A stretch of 64,000 nucleotides of DNA, from the NCBI RefSeq assembly GCF_035222275.1, contig NC_085882.1:3541501-3605500 (forward strand). Reading direction: 5' to 3'. Shown piece by piece: positions 11,428-22,564 of the stretch (position 1 is the first letter of the stretch; each line of letters begins with the position of its first letter). A program made the translations under genes and the position numbers. The DNA comes from Podospora bellae-mahoneyi (lineage: Eukaryota; Ascomycota; Sordariomycetes; Sordariales; Podosporaceae). The notes under the pieces were generated by a model that did no database searches, was not told the DNA's origin, and saw nothing but the letters and a program-made list of their open reading frames with translations.

Positions 11428-11981
11428 TCATCACAGGTCAAACACGGCCTACGGGCCCCAAACCGGGACACGATCCCGGATTTCTCTCTGAATCTCTCTC
11501 AAGCCGCGTCACTCTTGCCCATCGTCCTCATTTTGCCGGCTCAGTACTTGTATGTTCAAGATTGCAAATCCATCAGAGAGCAATATCCGCCGCCCGGGGT
11601 GTTGGGGAGGTCATTCTGTTTCAAACATTGGGCTGAGATGGCGAGAGTGAGAATACCCGTTGATGGGCAGGATTGCAACCCAAGGCTTAATATCGGGCAA
11701 ATTTACCCCACAATCTCGATACCGTTGCTCGTCGCTGCATGGTAACGTGGGGTCCTATTCTTCCAGAGTGACGCCAAGCAATGCCGGTACTTAACCACTC
11801 TTTTCTCCGGTAGATTGCCCGTTCTGGGGCTGGCAATCCGGGGGTGGCGTATACTTGCGTGTACATGGTGGTGTAAGACATCACTGACCGAGGCGTTTCG
11901 ATGGCTGTATGGCTGATTGAAATCGGTGTTCATATCGACTTTATATGAGAAAAGGGGGCGAGGAAGCATGACTGTGTCAGG

Positions 11982-11988
11982 TATAAAA
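11982..11988 (+). promoter_or_regulatory. TATA box of the xylanase gene
   Basis: TATAAAA sits 72 bp upstream of the ATG at 12060, followed by a C/A-rich leader, as in strongly induced fungal secreted-enzyme genes. Confidence 0.6.
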
Positions 11989-12059
11989 GGTTGGTGATAA
12001 TCCCCTTGAATTGCTGATCATCACCACCCTAGTCAAGACACTTGGTTCTCACAGAAAAA

Positions 12060-12782
12060 ATGGTCTCTTTCACCTCCATCTTCACGGCCCTCGCCGCGGC
12101 GGCAACCGTTGTTGCCAGCCCTCTTGAGCTTGCCCTTCGTGGCATCCAGCCTGGTCAGGGCACCCACGACGGCTACTTTTACTCTTACTGGACCGACGGT
12201 CAGGGGTCTGTCGACTACAACAACGGCCCCCGCGGCTCCTACAAGGTCAGCTGGAGGAACGTTGGCAACTGGGTTGGTGGTAAGGGCTGGAACCCAGGTC
12301 CCTCTCGCACCGTCGCCTACAACGGCACCTGGAACAACTACAACGTCAACAGCTGTATGTGTCTCCTCCTCTCCGACTCTTTCGTTCTCTCTCATGCACA
12401 CACTGACATAAACATAGACCTCGCCCTCTACGGCTGGACTGTCAACCCCCTCGTCGAGTACTACATTGTGGAGGCCTACGGCACCTACAACCCCTCGGCC
12501 GGCACGACCAAGTTCCGCACTCTCCAGTCCGATGGCGGCACCTACGACGTCTATCGCACCCGCCGTGTGAACCAGCCTTCCATCCAGGGTACTGCTACCT
12601 TTGACCAGTACTGGTCTGTCCGCCAGGCCAAGCGCGTCGGCGGCACCATTTCTGTGCAGAACCACTTCGACGCCTGGACTGCTTCCGGGCTGAAGCTCGG
12701 CAGCTGGAACTACATGATCATGGCGACTGAAGGTTATGGCAGCAGCGGCTCGGCTGAGATTGAAGTGAGAGAGGTCCGCTAA
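12060..12782 (+). CDS. Endo-1,4-beta-xylanase, GH11
   Basis: Two exons: 12060-12354 and 12418-12782; 219 aa. The 63-nt intron (donor GTATGT, acceptor ATAG) splits the Tyr codon of VNSYLALYGW. Residues 1 to about 19 form a signal peptide, followed by a short propeptide. The GH11 jelly-roll signatures are complete: GWNPG, the nucleophile Glu in PLVEYYIVE and the acid/base Glu in MIMATEGY near the C-terminus. There is no carbohydrate-binding module. It cleaves internal xylan linkages outside the cell. Upstream XlnR-like motifs and a TATA box suggest induction on plant polymers. Length is normal for the family. Confidence 0.97.
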   Translation: MVSFTSIFTALAAAATVVASPLELALRGIQPGQGTHDGYFYSYWTDGQGSVDYNNGPRGSYKVSWRNVGNWVGGKGWNPGPSRTVAYNGTWNNYNVNSCMCLLLSDSFVLSHAHTDINIDLALYGWTVNPLVEYYIVEAYGTYNPSAGTTKFRTLQSDGGTYDVYRTRRVNQPSIQGTATFDQYWSVRQAKRVGGTISVQNHFDAWTASGLKLGSWNYMIMATEGYGSSGSAEIEVREVR

Positions 12783-13309
12783 GTGGTTGATCTACAGTCA
12801 TGGGACACACTTGTACATACTGGAAGCTTGGGAGGCGGTCAAAGGGCATGATGGCGGTCTGGTGGTGATGATGATGGTTGTGATACGGGAATAACATCAT
12901 GTTATCGTCAAAGGTGGATACAGAAACTCACAAGGTCCCCCCCATCTCCATATCTACCCTGCCAATTCCGAACTCCATCCAATTGCCGCCAAACTAGTCC
13001 GAATCCTGCTTAGGATCTCCATCGCGATTCATAATCCTGGGGACCTTTGAGGTGATTTGACCAATCACCGCCTCGAACTTTTGTTGATTGTTCGCCCACG
13101 TTGCATGAACTAACGCAGAGACTATTTCTCGCTATTATTCCTTGGCTGTCGATTTGATGCCCGTCGGCATCGAGTTTGCGATCGATAATCCCCTCCTTTC
13201 CGCTGTCTCGGAATTGCTTTTTGATCCTTCGTGCTATCTCTTCCCGGTATTTTTTGGTCAGAGATTCAAGAATCCCATAGCCTTTTGTTTTTATTTTGTT
13301 TTACGCACA
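12783..13309. other. Intergenic spacer
   Basis: No gene seen. The hydrolase reading frame stays open upstream of its ATG as far as 13142, but homology-like sequence begins only at 13310. Confidence 0.5.
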
Positions 13310-14380
13310 ATGGCTGCAACAACCACCGTGACGGTACCCCATATGGGCGGTATCAAAGTCGGGTATCGACTTTCGTCCCCGTCAGGCTCCATCGACAAGA
13401 CCAAGGCCACGGTCGTCCTCATCAACTCGATGTGCACGACTGTTTCGCTGTTTGATGACCAGTTCTCCAATGAAGAGCTGACTTCGGCCGTGAACCTTTT
13501 GGCTATTGAGCCTCTGGGTCATGGCTCGACTTTTGCTCTCAAGAGGGAAAACTTCACCTACTGGGACACCGCGGAGATGGCGCTTCAGGTTATGGACGCG
13601 TTGGGAGTTGAGAAGGCTTTTGCTTTGGGAACCAGCCAGGGCGGATGGTATGTTTATTGTTTTATGCTGAGAAGAGAAAGGGACTAACAACAGTCTGCAG
13701 GATGGTTGTACGCATGGCTTTGCTTGCTCCTGAGCGGGTAAGTTGATGTCTCAATTTCTCCACCAGAGAGTGTTACTAACGTGAGCAAGATTCTTGGCCT
13801 ACTTCCTCTCGGCACATCAATGGACTCGGAGTCTGCCTACTCGCGTACTCAAGGGACCTGGGACCCAGCTGCTGTTCTCACTCCTTTCTTGGAAAAGTGG
13901 TCGGTTTCCGAGTCAACCCCTGACTTTGTTGTTGACGAGCAATGGAGGGGCATGGTCACTGGCCTGGGATTCGGTGCTGCCCCAAAGTCAGAGCTGTTGG
14001 CTTTCTGGGATGAGACGCTGAAGCAGGTCTATGTTGGAGATGAGGGCAGAAAGAAGGTCAGGATGGCCCTGACCAACTTGCTGGAGCGTGACGGTCTCTT
14101 GTTGAGATTGCGACACATCAGGTGCCCTGTTTACTGGTTACAGGTGAGTTTGCTCTATTGTGATTGCTTTTTCGAGACGGGATGAAATCTGACACAAGAA
14201 CAGGGAGAGCAAGATCCAGTTTTTGGAGTAAAATTACCGGCTGAGCACATCAAGTTGTTCACCAGCTCCCCCGAGGCTACCTTGACGCTTGTACCAGGTG
14301 GAGGACACTTCTTGAATGCCACCAGTCCTCGTGAGGTTCAAGAGGCGCTCTTGAGAATGGTGAGCAAGTATTCTGCTTAA
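13310..14380 (+). CDS. Alpha/beta hydrolase
   Basis: Four exons: 13310-13647, 13701-13737, 13790-14143, 14204-14380; 301 aa, all phases closed. The nucleophile elbow GTSQGGW spans the first intron. The acid residue is likely the Asp of GEQDPVFG, and the catalytic His lies in GGGHFLN. No signal peptide is seen, so it is probably cytosolic. The fold fits small-molecule esterase, lactonase or dehalogenase-type hydrolases; substrate unknown. It lies 320 bp upstream of a dehydrogenase gene on the same strand, but the two are not obviously coregulated. An upstream in-frame extension to ATG 13157 exists and looks non-coding. Confidence 0.9.
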
Positions 14381-14702
14381 AAGGCTTGGGTAAATCTCGA
14401 TTAGCCTTGTGACTACATGTACAGTATAAGGATGTGGCGACGGACATAATGCTGCAGACACTAGCCCCTGGCGTAAACCAAATAAATCAGGGAACAGCTC
14501 TTTTTGTTGTTGTCATTGACTCCACCTGTTCGAAGCTTGACCTCTCAGATGTTGTCCTCACTGACCACCCCGCATCAACATGCATCAACGCCACCAACAA
14601 GGGTTTAATCTCCTGTGGTCTCATCACAGCGATGACACGACATTCCGCCTCTCACTCAATCAACAACTTCACAACACTGAATACTCACTCCCTGTTCGAA
14701 CC
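14381..14702. other. Short intergenic region
   Basis: Promoter and 5' leader of the SDR gene and 3' region of the hydrolase. No further gene seen. Confidence 0.5.
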
Positions 14703-15689
14703 ATGTCTGAAGCAAAGAACATCATCATCACCGGCGCCTCCGGCCTCGTCGGTCCGCTCCTGGCCTCCCGCCTCCTCAACTCCCCAGAATACCGCCTCGT
14801 CCTCACCGACCTCCACCCCCCCATCCTCCCCCCCAACGTCACGCACCCCTCCAACGCGACCCTCCTTCAAGGCGACATCACCTCCCCTGCCTTCATCACC
14901 ACCCTCCTCACCGCCGCCCAACCCCTCCACGCAATCTTCCTGTTCCACGGCATCATGTCCGCCGGCTCGGAAGAAGACTACGACCTCTCCCTCAAAGTAA
15001 ATGTCGACTCGATCCGCCTCATCACCGACCAGCTCCGCCTCACCAACCCTGGCTGCCGCGTCATATACGCCTCCTCCCAAGCGGTATTCGGACAGCCTCT
15101 ACCCCAGGGAAAAATCACCGACGACGTGCTGCCCACGCCAGAAAGCACCTACGGCTGCCACAAGCTCATGACGGAATCGTACCTCACCTCGCTGCACAGA
15201 AAGGGGTTTTTGGACGTGTTTATTGCTCGGTTCCCCACCATTAGTGTCAGGCCGGGGAGGCCGACGGCTGCAGCGTCGAGCTTCCTGTCGGGGATTATAA
15301 GGGAGCCGATGAGGGGGGTGGAGTGTGTGGTCCCGATTGAGGACAGGGGTTTCAAGAGTTTTTTGGCTTCGCCGAGGACGATAGCGGAGAATTTGATTAG
15401 GGTTTTGGGGTTGGAGAGTGGGTGTTTGCCTGTGCATAGGAGGGTGATTCAGTTTCCGGGGGTGAGTGTTTCTGTTCAGGAGATGATGGATGCGTTGGGG
15501 AAGTTTGGCGGGGAGGATAAGTTGGGGTTGGTGAAGGAGGTGCGGGATGAGGGGTTGGAAAGGATTTTGAGGAGCTGGCCGACGGATTTTGACTTGAGCA
15601 CGGCGGAGAGGTTGGGGTTGGTGGTTGATGAGGGGCCGGGGGCGGAGGGGATTGTGGGGGAGTATGTGAGGAGTTTGGGAAAAGTGTAA
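14703..15689 (+). CDS. Extended short-chain dehydrogenase, D-erythronate dehydrogenase-like
   Basis: Single exon, 328 aa, start in a CCATGT context. The Rossmann signature TGASGLVG lies near residues 11-18. VIYASSQAVFG supplies the catalytic Ser region and YGCHK the Tyr/Lys pair (YxxxK), so this is an extended NAD(P)-dependent SDR. The order IARFPTISVRPG, then SSFLSGIIREP, matches the DenD group, which oxidises D-erythronate to 2-oxo-tetronate in sugar-acid catabolism; the exact substrate here is inferred. Base use flips inside the gene: C-rich and C-ending codons to about 15190, then G-rich to the end. Confidence 0.85.
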   Translation: MSEAKNIIITGASGLVGPLLASRLLNSPEYRLVLTDLHPPILPPNVTHPSNATLLQGDITSPAFITTLLTAAQPLHAIFLFHGIMSAGSEEDYDLSLKVNVDSIRLITDQLRLTNPGCRVIYASSQAVFGQPLPQGKITDDVLPTPESTYGCHKLMTESYLTSLHRKGFLDVFIARFPTISVRPGRPTAAASSFLSGIIREPMRGVECVVPIEDRGFKSFLASPRTIAENLIRVLGLESGCLPVHRRVIQFPGVSVSVQEMMDALGKFGGEDKLGLVKEVRDEGLERILRSWPTDFDLSTAERLGLVVDEGPGAEGIVGEYVRSLGKV

Positions 15690-15876
15690 AGAATGAAGAG
15701 ATCACGTTATGGTCGTAGATGGGTGTATATAAAGTATTGCTATCTACCCAAGTCACAGGTTCCTCAAGCTCGTCATGTACCTTACTAGACAGGTCACGAG
15801 ATGACAGGTAAAGGAATTTCCGCCCCCTCGAGGCCACAGTATGCCTGTTCATGAGCCCTCCACAGTCCTCTCCCAT

Positions 15877-16807
15877 TCATTTTTCCGGAAGTATCGCCCG
15901 ATACTTTGCCCACATCTCGTACATTCGCACGATTTGACCCCTTGTAAACTCGGTCGCGCACTCATCGGAGACATACGACATGTAGTTGTGAACAGGGTCC
16001 TTGCCTTCCAAGTGGGGACACGTATTCAGGTCCAGGTGGCAGGTACCCTTCATCTCCTGGGTGTAATGATGATAATCGAACTTGGGGGTGTCAATAACGC
16101 CATCGTCCGGATCTGTTGGGTCGCACGGGTTCTCAGGATCGCGGACTTCAAACGTGTGCGCGAGTCCGAGCCAGTGGCCTATCTCGTGAACGGCTGCCTT
16201 CCCTTGGCTCCAATAACTGTGCCCACCTCCAGGCACCGTGTTGCTCTTGATGACACAGCCATCGAGTGGCCCACCCATTGACCACGGCAACGTGCAAAAT
16301 CCGCCTTTAGTAGCATTCTTCCATGGGACGAAGTAGAGGTTGAGTGTCCTCTGATCGCCTTCATGCAACAACGACTGCATGTCCACCCAATCTTGTGACC
16401 CGGGTGTCTCAAAAGACCAGGCTTTTGTCACAAACCAATGATTTTTGGTATGGTTGAAGGTGATACCAGCGGGTGCGAATGAGTCTTTGATCACTTGAAC
16501 CTGCCGATGGATGTCCTCGTCCTGTTTGGTTGAGACTTGGTCAGCATACCTTCATAGCTTGTATTATGTCGTGCATTGTACTTACTGAAAGATAACCATC
16601 TTGACGCCTTTTGGAGCGGGCAACAACATGAACTATGAGTTCGATGGGAGGTGGAAGAAGATATATTTGCCGTCTTCTCATACCGGGTTGGCTTCTGTCA
16701 ATGGGTGGTGGGGGAAAGAGAGTGGCATTCTCATTGCCACAGGTGAACATTGCCGAGACAGGCGATGACAGTGCAAGGCCGAGGCGGAGGGTATGCGCAA
16801 GTTGCAT
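15877..16807 (-). CDS. Secreted metalloprotease, peptidase M43 (pappalysin-like)
   Basis: Two exons: 16807-16586 and 16521-15877; 288 aa. The intron 16522-16585 has donor GTAAGT and acceptor ACAG. A signal peptide occupies about residues 1-19. The zinc-binding metzincin motif HEIGHWLGLAH is complete, and the Met-turn is NYMSYVSDEC. The start of the catalytic domain, IELIVHVVARS...DGYLSDEDI, matches the MEP1-like group of fungal extracellular metalloproteases. Several Cys pairs (CTLP...GCVIKS, NPCDPTDP, CHLDLNTCP) fit disulfides of a secreted enzyme. It is a probable active extracellular endopeptidase; no catalytic residue is missing. Confidence 0.93.
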
Positions 16808-17265
16808 GGCGATGAGTCTTGGGCATCAGGGTACCGAGTAGTTTGAGGTATCTGGAGAGGAAGATGGCAAAGAGGAAGAGCGTGAAGCTGTGGTATTTTT
16901 GCTCGCAAGAACTGTGCAAGGCTTTATACCTGCTTCGAGAAATTGGACGAGCGCCATTGTCGAGTTTAGCATTGAGAAGGAAAGCTATCAGGATAGCTTA
17001 TCAGGGTTTCCCAAAGTCAACTTTGATGTGCGTGGGAAGTATCACAGTGCTTATATGGTGCGAAGGCGTTGGAGGCTCGGTGGGTGGCCAACCCCACTTA
17101 AGTGTGTTTGCTCCCCCGCTCTTTCGATCCCGATAGCATTTAGATAGCAAACCTTCTCAGCTTCAATCACTTTTTGCACCATCAGCCAGTCATCAAACAC
17201 AGCAGCGTAATGACCCCACTGAGAAAACCTTGACGCCTGTACACGAAGTGGTCTGTGTTGTTCAG
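16808..17265. other. Divergent promoter region (M43 protease and Sip1 gene)
   Basis: No gene seen; short ORFs on both strands look like chance. It separates two divergently transcribed genes. Confidence 0.5.
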
Positions 17266-20088
17266 ATGGCACTGACCATCACTTGCCATCCCCCACTGGG
17301 CGCCATCCACATTCTCGAGCCTAACCTCTCGCTCGTCTGTCTCAAAGCACAGCCACAAGGCTCGGTTCGATGACTAATATCGTCTCAAACTAGGTTCAAT
17401 TCGTTGTTGGAGTCCCTCCCACCGTTAGCGACGTTAGGATCTGGCACAATTGCACGACGACTGGCGAATGGTCTGAATTAGGCCTCACCGAAGTGCGCAT
17501 CACTCGTCAACTGGACACTTGCGAGAACCAAAATGTGTTGACAGCTCCTTAGTCCACGACCTTGCCTCGACTTGAAAATCTCCACGACCGCAAGTATTTC
17601 ACAGGCGCAGTCCTGACCCTTACTGAGGCATCCGCGTGGATAGGCCTCTTCAAATTCACGGTCAAGCTTCGGGTCAGTAAAGATGCACCATGGCTCTGGA
17701 TCAAGGACATTGATGGGAGTGAAGACGGTGAAGTCGTGCTTCCTGCTACTCACATCCCAAGTACCAATTTGTCAAGTTACCTGGACGATATCAGTAGAGA
17801 TATCGTGGTAACCCCAAGACAAACCGTCACCAGCGCGGCAACGCAAACCGTGTGGGAATTAAAAGCCAGTACACCAGCTGCTCAGGGCCAAACCTGCGGT
17901 CGTGCATTTTACCCTCTAGGCAAAGCAATCGATTGCATTCGGTGGCTTGGTATTGTTCGCCACAACGATGCTTGGTTTGGGCCGCGGCATGGCCGAGAGG
18001 TTTTTTTACTCAACGAGGGAGCTGTAATGCTTTCGTTTCTGAGGCGGGATGGGCTGCACGTCGTCATCATAGCCATCAGCGGGATCGACAATCTGTTGAC
18101 CACGCTTGTTTCAAACGAGAATGGACAGATTCTGATTTCGTCAAGGAACGATGGACCTGATCCAGCTCAAGCCCGTGTGTTAGTTGCTGTTGACAAGACA
18201 TGCGAGAAAGCCATTGCTGCTGCTATGAGGCCAGTCAGGGAATTTGTTCGGGGCCATAGGAGCAGCACTTTCGCTATGGGCCTACGAAATGCAGGCTCAG
18301 CCAGCGTTGGCGAAACAACAAGACTTCAAGCATGGTATGACGGCTTTGCTTACTGCACCTGGAACGGGCTAGGACAATATCTCTCGCCAAGCAAGATTCT
18401 CGATGCGCTCACCAGCTTGGACAAGAAGGGAGTCAAGCTCACAACTCTTATCATAGATGACAACTGGCAGTCTGTTCAGCTTGAGCCTGGAAAATCTGAC
18501 TTTTACAGGCAGTGGTCCGACTTTGAGGCAAACAAGGAGCATTTTCCTGGTGGCTTGAAGAGTCTCATTACAGCTATCAGATCAGCGTCTCCCTATATTC
18601 AGTTCATTGCCGTTTGGCATGGTATTTTTGGTCATTGGGGAGGCATGGCACCTAGTGGAAAAATAGCCAAGGTCTACGCAATGAGAACGTTCAAAAGGCG
18701 TGAAGGAATCTTTCTGGGCGGTGGGGATATGACGACAGTCGATAGGAGCGATGCTGAGCGGCTGTTTGATGATTTTTACAGGTCAGTAACTATCTATGAG
18801 GCAACACAGTGTCACAGCTGATGAACAAGCAGGTTTCTGTCTGACGCAGGTGTGGACGCAGTCAAAGTCGACACGCAAAGTTTCCTGGACTACGCAGACC
18901 ATGCCGACGACAGGCTCGTCTTGATCACAGCGTACCAGGACGCATGGAGGCTGGCATCCCTCAAATACTTTGGTGGTAGGGCCATCGCTTGTATGGCCCA
19001 GATACCACAAACGATGTACTACTCGTTCCTGCGAGAAGACCTTCCCAAGCCGATGGTGAGGACATCTGACGACTTCTTCCCGGATGACCCAAAGCAGGTA
19101 CCTCCATCTGATGGCGCTCAAAGAGGTATGCTGACTCCAAAACCAGCTCCCACTCCTGGCACATTTTCTGCAACGCCCACAACGCCCTTCTCATGCAGCA
19201 TTTTGACGTCCTCCCAGACTGGGACATGTTCCAAACCCGCCATCAATACTCCCGCTTCCACGCCACAGCACGATGTGTTTCCGGTGGTCCAATTTATATC
19301 ACTGACACGCCGGGTGAGCACGACCTCGACCTGATTGAGCAAATGACTGCAAAAGCCCCAGACGGTAGACTCCTCGTGCTTCGAACAGAGAAGCTGGGGA
19401 GGACGGTGGGGATGTACACCGGGCACTCAGAGACTCAGTTCCTCCAGGTCAGAGCGGAGCATTACCGGGTCGTTATCACGGCAGTGTTTAATCTTGATAA
19501 TGTGCCGCGAACAAAGCTAGTCTCGCTGGGTTACTGTGAGCCATCTCTAGCGGGAGATGAAGCGGGCTACTTATTCCGGGTGCACAGCTCTGGAAAACTT
19601 CTCAGACACGCTGATGGGAGTCTGGCCATCATGGAGCTTCACTTCGGGCCGCACGACTGTCACATCATCACCAGATACCCAGTCCGCCGGTTTCAGCAGA
19701 CTGATGTGGCTGTCTTGGGACTGTTAGGAAAGATGACGGGGGCTGCTGCTGTGATGGCAACAACGTATAAAGTTCTGCCGGAAACATCAGAAATCCAGGC
19801 AGATCTTGAGTTGAAGGCGCTGGGGAATCTAGGTGAGAAATGGATTCGTCCGTTGAAGCTACAAAAAGCTGACCCAAATTAACAGGCCTCTACGTGTCTG
19901 CCAACAGCCGCCCGCTCTTCGGTCCGGTGAAGGTGATTGTCGGCGGCGGCCCAATGGCCAAAGTCGAGCCTTTAGGATTGGACCCATTTATCCTCGAGTT
20001 TGACCTGGAAGGACTGTGGCCGGAAGAGAACCGTTGTGGGAAGGGTAACTCACAGGTGTTGGTCACAGTGATTGTGCCACTGCTTTAA
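17266..20088 (+). CDS. GH36 raffinose synthase / seed-imbibition (Sip1)-like alpha-galactosidase
   Basis: Six-exon model: 17266-17334, 17394-17492, 17553-18781, 18833-19093, 19147-19832, 19886-20088; 848 aa, phases closed. Family signatures are strong: TWNGLGQ, LIIDDNWQSV, AVWHGIFGHWGG, the nucleophile Asp in VDAVKVDTQ, the acid/base region RTSDDFFPD, HIFCNAHNALL, LPDWDMFQT. The family transfers or hydrolyses alpha-galactosyl groups; fungal members lack a signal peptide and act inside the cell, as here. The intron at 19094-19146 only keeps frame (PNSHSWHIF) if its donor is GC rather than GT. The first intron has a weak donor (GTCTGT), and one in-frame TAG is removed by the second intron (GTGCGC...TTAG). 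If these splices fail, the gene is dead. Confidence 0.85.
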
Positions 20089-20271
20089 TGTGCACGCTGT
20101 GGACATGAAAAATAGAGATTGGTGCCATGGTGGTTTGAATGGAGACATTGAAAGATAACTACTTTGTAAGCCTTTCAAGATGGATGACTCCCAACATCAT
20201 ATTTAAATCTAAGCATCCCTTTATATAAATACAATCGCCTAGAAAAATAGAACTCCGCAGGGTTATATCCA

Positions 20272-21240
20272 TTAACCAGATGCCGCCGGCCTAGCGCGGA
20301 GTATGAAGTTCTCGAATTCCCGAAAATCGATAACGACACATTCGTTGCTGTCTGCCTTTTCCGCCGTGATCCAAGCATTTTTCAAGTTTGGTTCATCCCT
20401 TGCCAAATAGGCTCTGCATTGTTCATTGAAGATGCTTAGCAAGACCAACTGCGCTTCGGCGGCTGTGGTGTAGGCCCAGTCATCTGATGATATTGTGCCC
20501 TTGAGCCCGGTAATCCCCACTGCATCTGCTCTCTGTAGGTTGACATTGCTCTCGCCCTGATCAGGAGGGCTCGGACGCACGACTTCGAGTTTTTTTGCGC
20601 CGCTAGGGAGGACTTGAAACGATTATTTTTTTTAGTAAAGCAGCGGTCGTCGAGGTAAAGATAAACTTACTGATGGACAGTACAGTGCGACCCTTTACTA
20701 TAGATGATTGCCCTTCGACGACTTCGTGGTCTTCGCTAATCTTCGGCGGCAGGATATTGGCCTGTAACACTAGATTAGAAATGCTATAGTACAACGAAAG
20801 ATGTGGGATCTTGGAGATCAACAGGATACATTAGGTTCTTCAAAAGAAGCCCGCATTCCAATTTTCAAAGTTGAGATGTAAAAGTGGAGAATAGAAACCA
20901 TACGTACATATTGAAAGCTTTTCGTCGCCAACGGGAGCCAAAGCATAATATTGTCAGGGCTACCAAAGTAGTTGTTGATTGTGTGAGCGACTTGGTCTGG
21001 AGTTGCAGTGAACTCCGTTTTGGTGACCCTGACGTCCTTTGGATTCTGCCCTGGTTTGAAAGTTTGAAAGCGAACCCAACATTCGTTGGCTTTCACAACC
21101 TCCCAACGTCCTTGCGGATCAAATGGATCCAGGGGCGGGCTTCCGTTCATGTTGCCAGTTGACCATCCGATTTCTGAACAAGGTATAGCAGCTACTGTGC
21201 TGAAGAAGGCGGCTGCCACAGTCGCTGAGTGGAAGTGCAT
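20272..21240 (-). CDS. Secreted protein of unknown function
   Basis: Three exons: 21240-20908, 20761-20671, 20612-20272; 254 aa, phases closed (donors GTACGT and GTAAGT). The ATG at 21240 is chosen because it starts a clean signal peptide (MHFHSATVAAAFFSTVAAIP); an upstream in-frame ATG at 21279 would place 13 residues before it. The mature part has few cysteines (CSEIGW, ECWVRF, EQC, ECVV) and no recognised domain. The second intron's acceptor is taken at CAAG (20613) because the nearer CTAG breaks the frame. Function unknown. Confidence 0.65.
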
Positions 21241-22564
21241 GGTTTGCAGTGTATTCCTGAGAATGAAGAAATGGTTCAAAGAGTTGAAACTTGAGAGAAT
21301 CCAAATCAGTGCTGTGACTGCTGAAAATATGGGGCAAAAGTTTGTATGAGGGAAGATGCTAAAGTTGGTATTTGAAAAGACTTTGAAGTGTGATTCCTGT
21401 TAAATTAGTCATGACGGAAAGGGAGGGAGAGATGTTCATCTAACTGTGCCTATAGGCTTAGCTTCCTATATTTACCTCGTGCGATGCAAGACTGGGGGAG
21501 GATCAATCTCACCCTCCCGACCTTCGTACCTTGTGGCTGAATAGCTTATAGACAACTGAGCTGCAGACAATTGGTGCTTCATGCAAGGGTCAAATCACAC
21601 ACAATCGGATGTAGAGCTCGGTTCGACGACCATGTCGTTTATCTCTGAGGCATAAAGGTCAGGTGGGCTGAGATTGAACTGCTTCAAAGGATCTGATAAC
21701 TGGCGCAGCATCTGACATCCACTACATATCTCTCTATATAGTACATCTGTGAAGGCGCGTGGAGAGCACGAGAAGGCAGCAATTATACTAGAGGGCTGAA
21801 ATCATTTGTTAATCCGTGGGCCGTTGAACCGAAGAATTCTAAGTGGATGAAGACCGCGTTAGTGATTATATCCAGCGGTCCACTAGCTTCGTTGCCAATC
21901 CAATGGAACCTCGCTGATGCGGTACTCTACTTACTGTAAATGATTGCGAGGTTTTATTACTTAGTCTCGACCGATGCTTCGGCGGATGCGCCGTAAGATG
22001 CGAGGAAGAATGCGAAAAATGTGAGAAATGCTGAATAATAGGATCAGGGCCTCATGGCAGCAATGTATTGGTACTTGGGTTTCAGCGGTATTCAGGGGTG
22101 TCAGGAGGTCACTCAGCATGTATTCAGCCATCATCCCATCTGTGTCACGTACTCTTAGCTAGTCAATCAATCCTTATACCTAGATCTTTTTAGCAAGGAA
22201 GAATGCGAAAAAAGTGCGAGGAGGAATGCGGGAGAAATAGTGTGAGGAAAGAAGCCTCGAAGAATGCGAGGAAGGATGCTATGAACAATGCCCCGAAGGA
22301 ACAGGTAAAGTGGTGAGATTGAGCCCCTTCAAAATAATAATGAATCTCGGTCACTGCTTATGTTTTTGAATTCTACTATGAATTGCCGCTGCGTTTTTTT
22401 CTGGAAAACGCATAGTATAATAGTAGTCCAGTATGTCTCGTAACTCATTTCATCGATTGCGGTGTGTTTCACTCATCGTGTACTTCTACCTATCTCTCCC
22501 TTTTTAACCTCCCATCTTCCTATTCTGAAACCTCTTTTCAAAACCTTCATATCAAATATCATAC
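21241..22564. other. Gene-poor spacer with degenerate GAAGAATGCG repeats
   Basis: No gene seen. It is AT-rich and holds repeated purine-rich motifs (separate entry). It forms the divergent promoter area of the secreted unknown and the double-esterase gene. Confidence 0.5.
21984..22303 (+). repeat. Degenerate GAAGAATGCG-type interspersed repeats
   Basis: The motif GAGGAAGAATGCGAAAA and near copies (GGAAGAATGCG, GAGGAATGCG, GAAGAATGCGAG, GGAAGGATGC) recur about eight times in two clusters, 21984-22032 and 22190-22303. The spacing is irregular, so this is a decayed simple repeat rather than an array with conserved units. Confidence 0.6.

Larger units (their letters stand above)
10609..12059. 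other. Divergent intergenic region (SET gene and xylanase promoters)
   Basis: No supported gene. It separates the SET gene (minus) from the xylanase (plus) and contains the XlnR-like motifs and TATA box listed separately. ORFs at 11146-11373 and 11515-11745 have no recognisable features. Confidence 0.5.
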
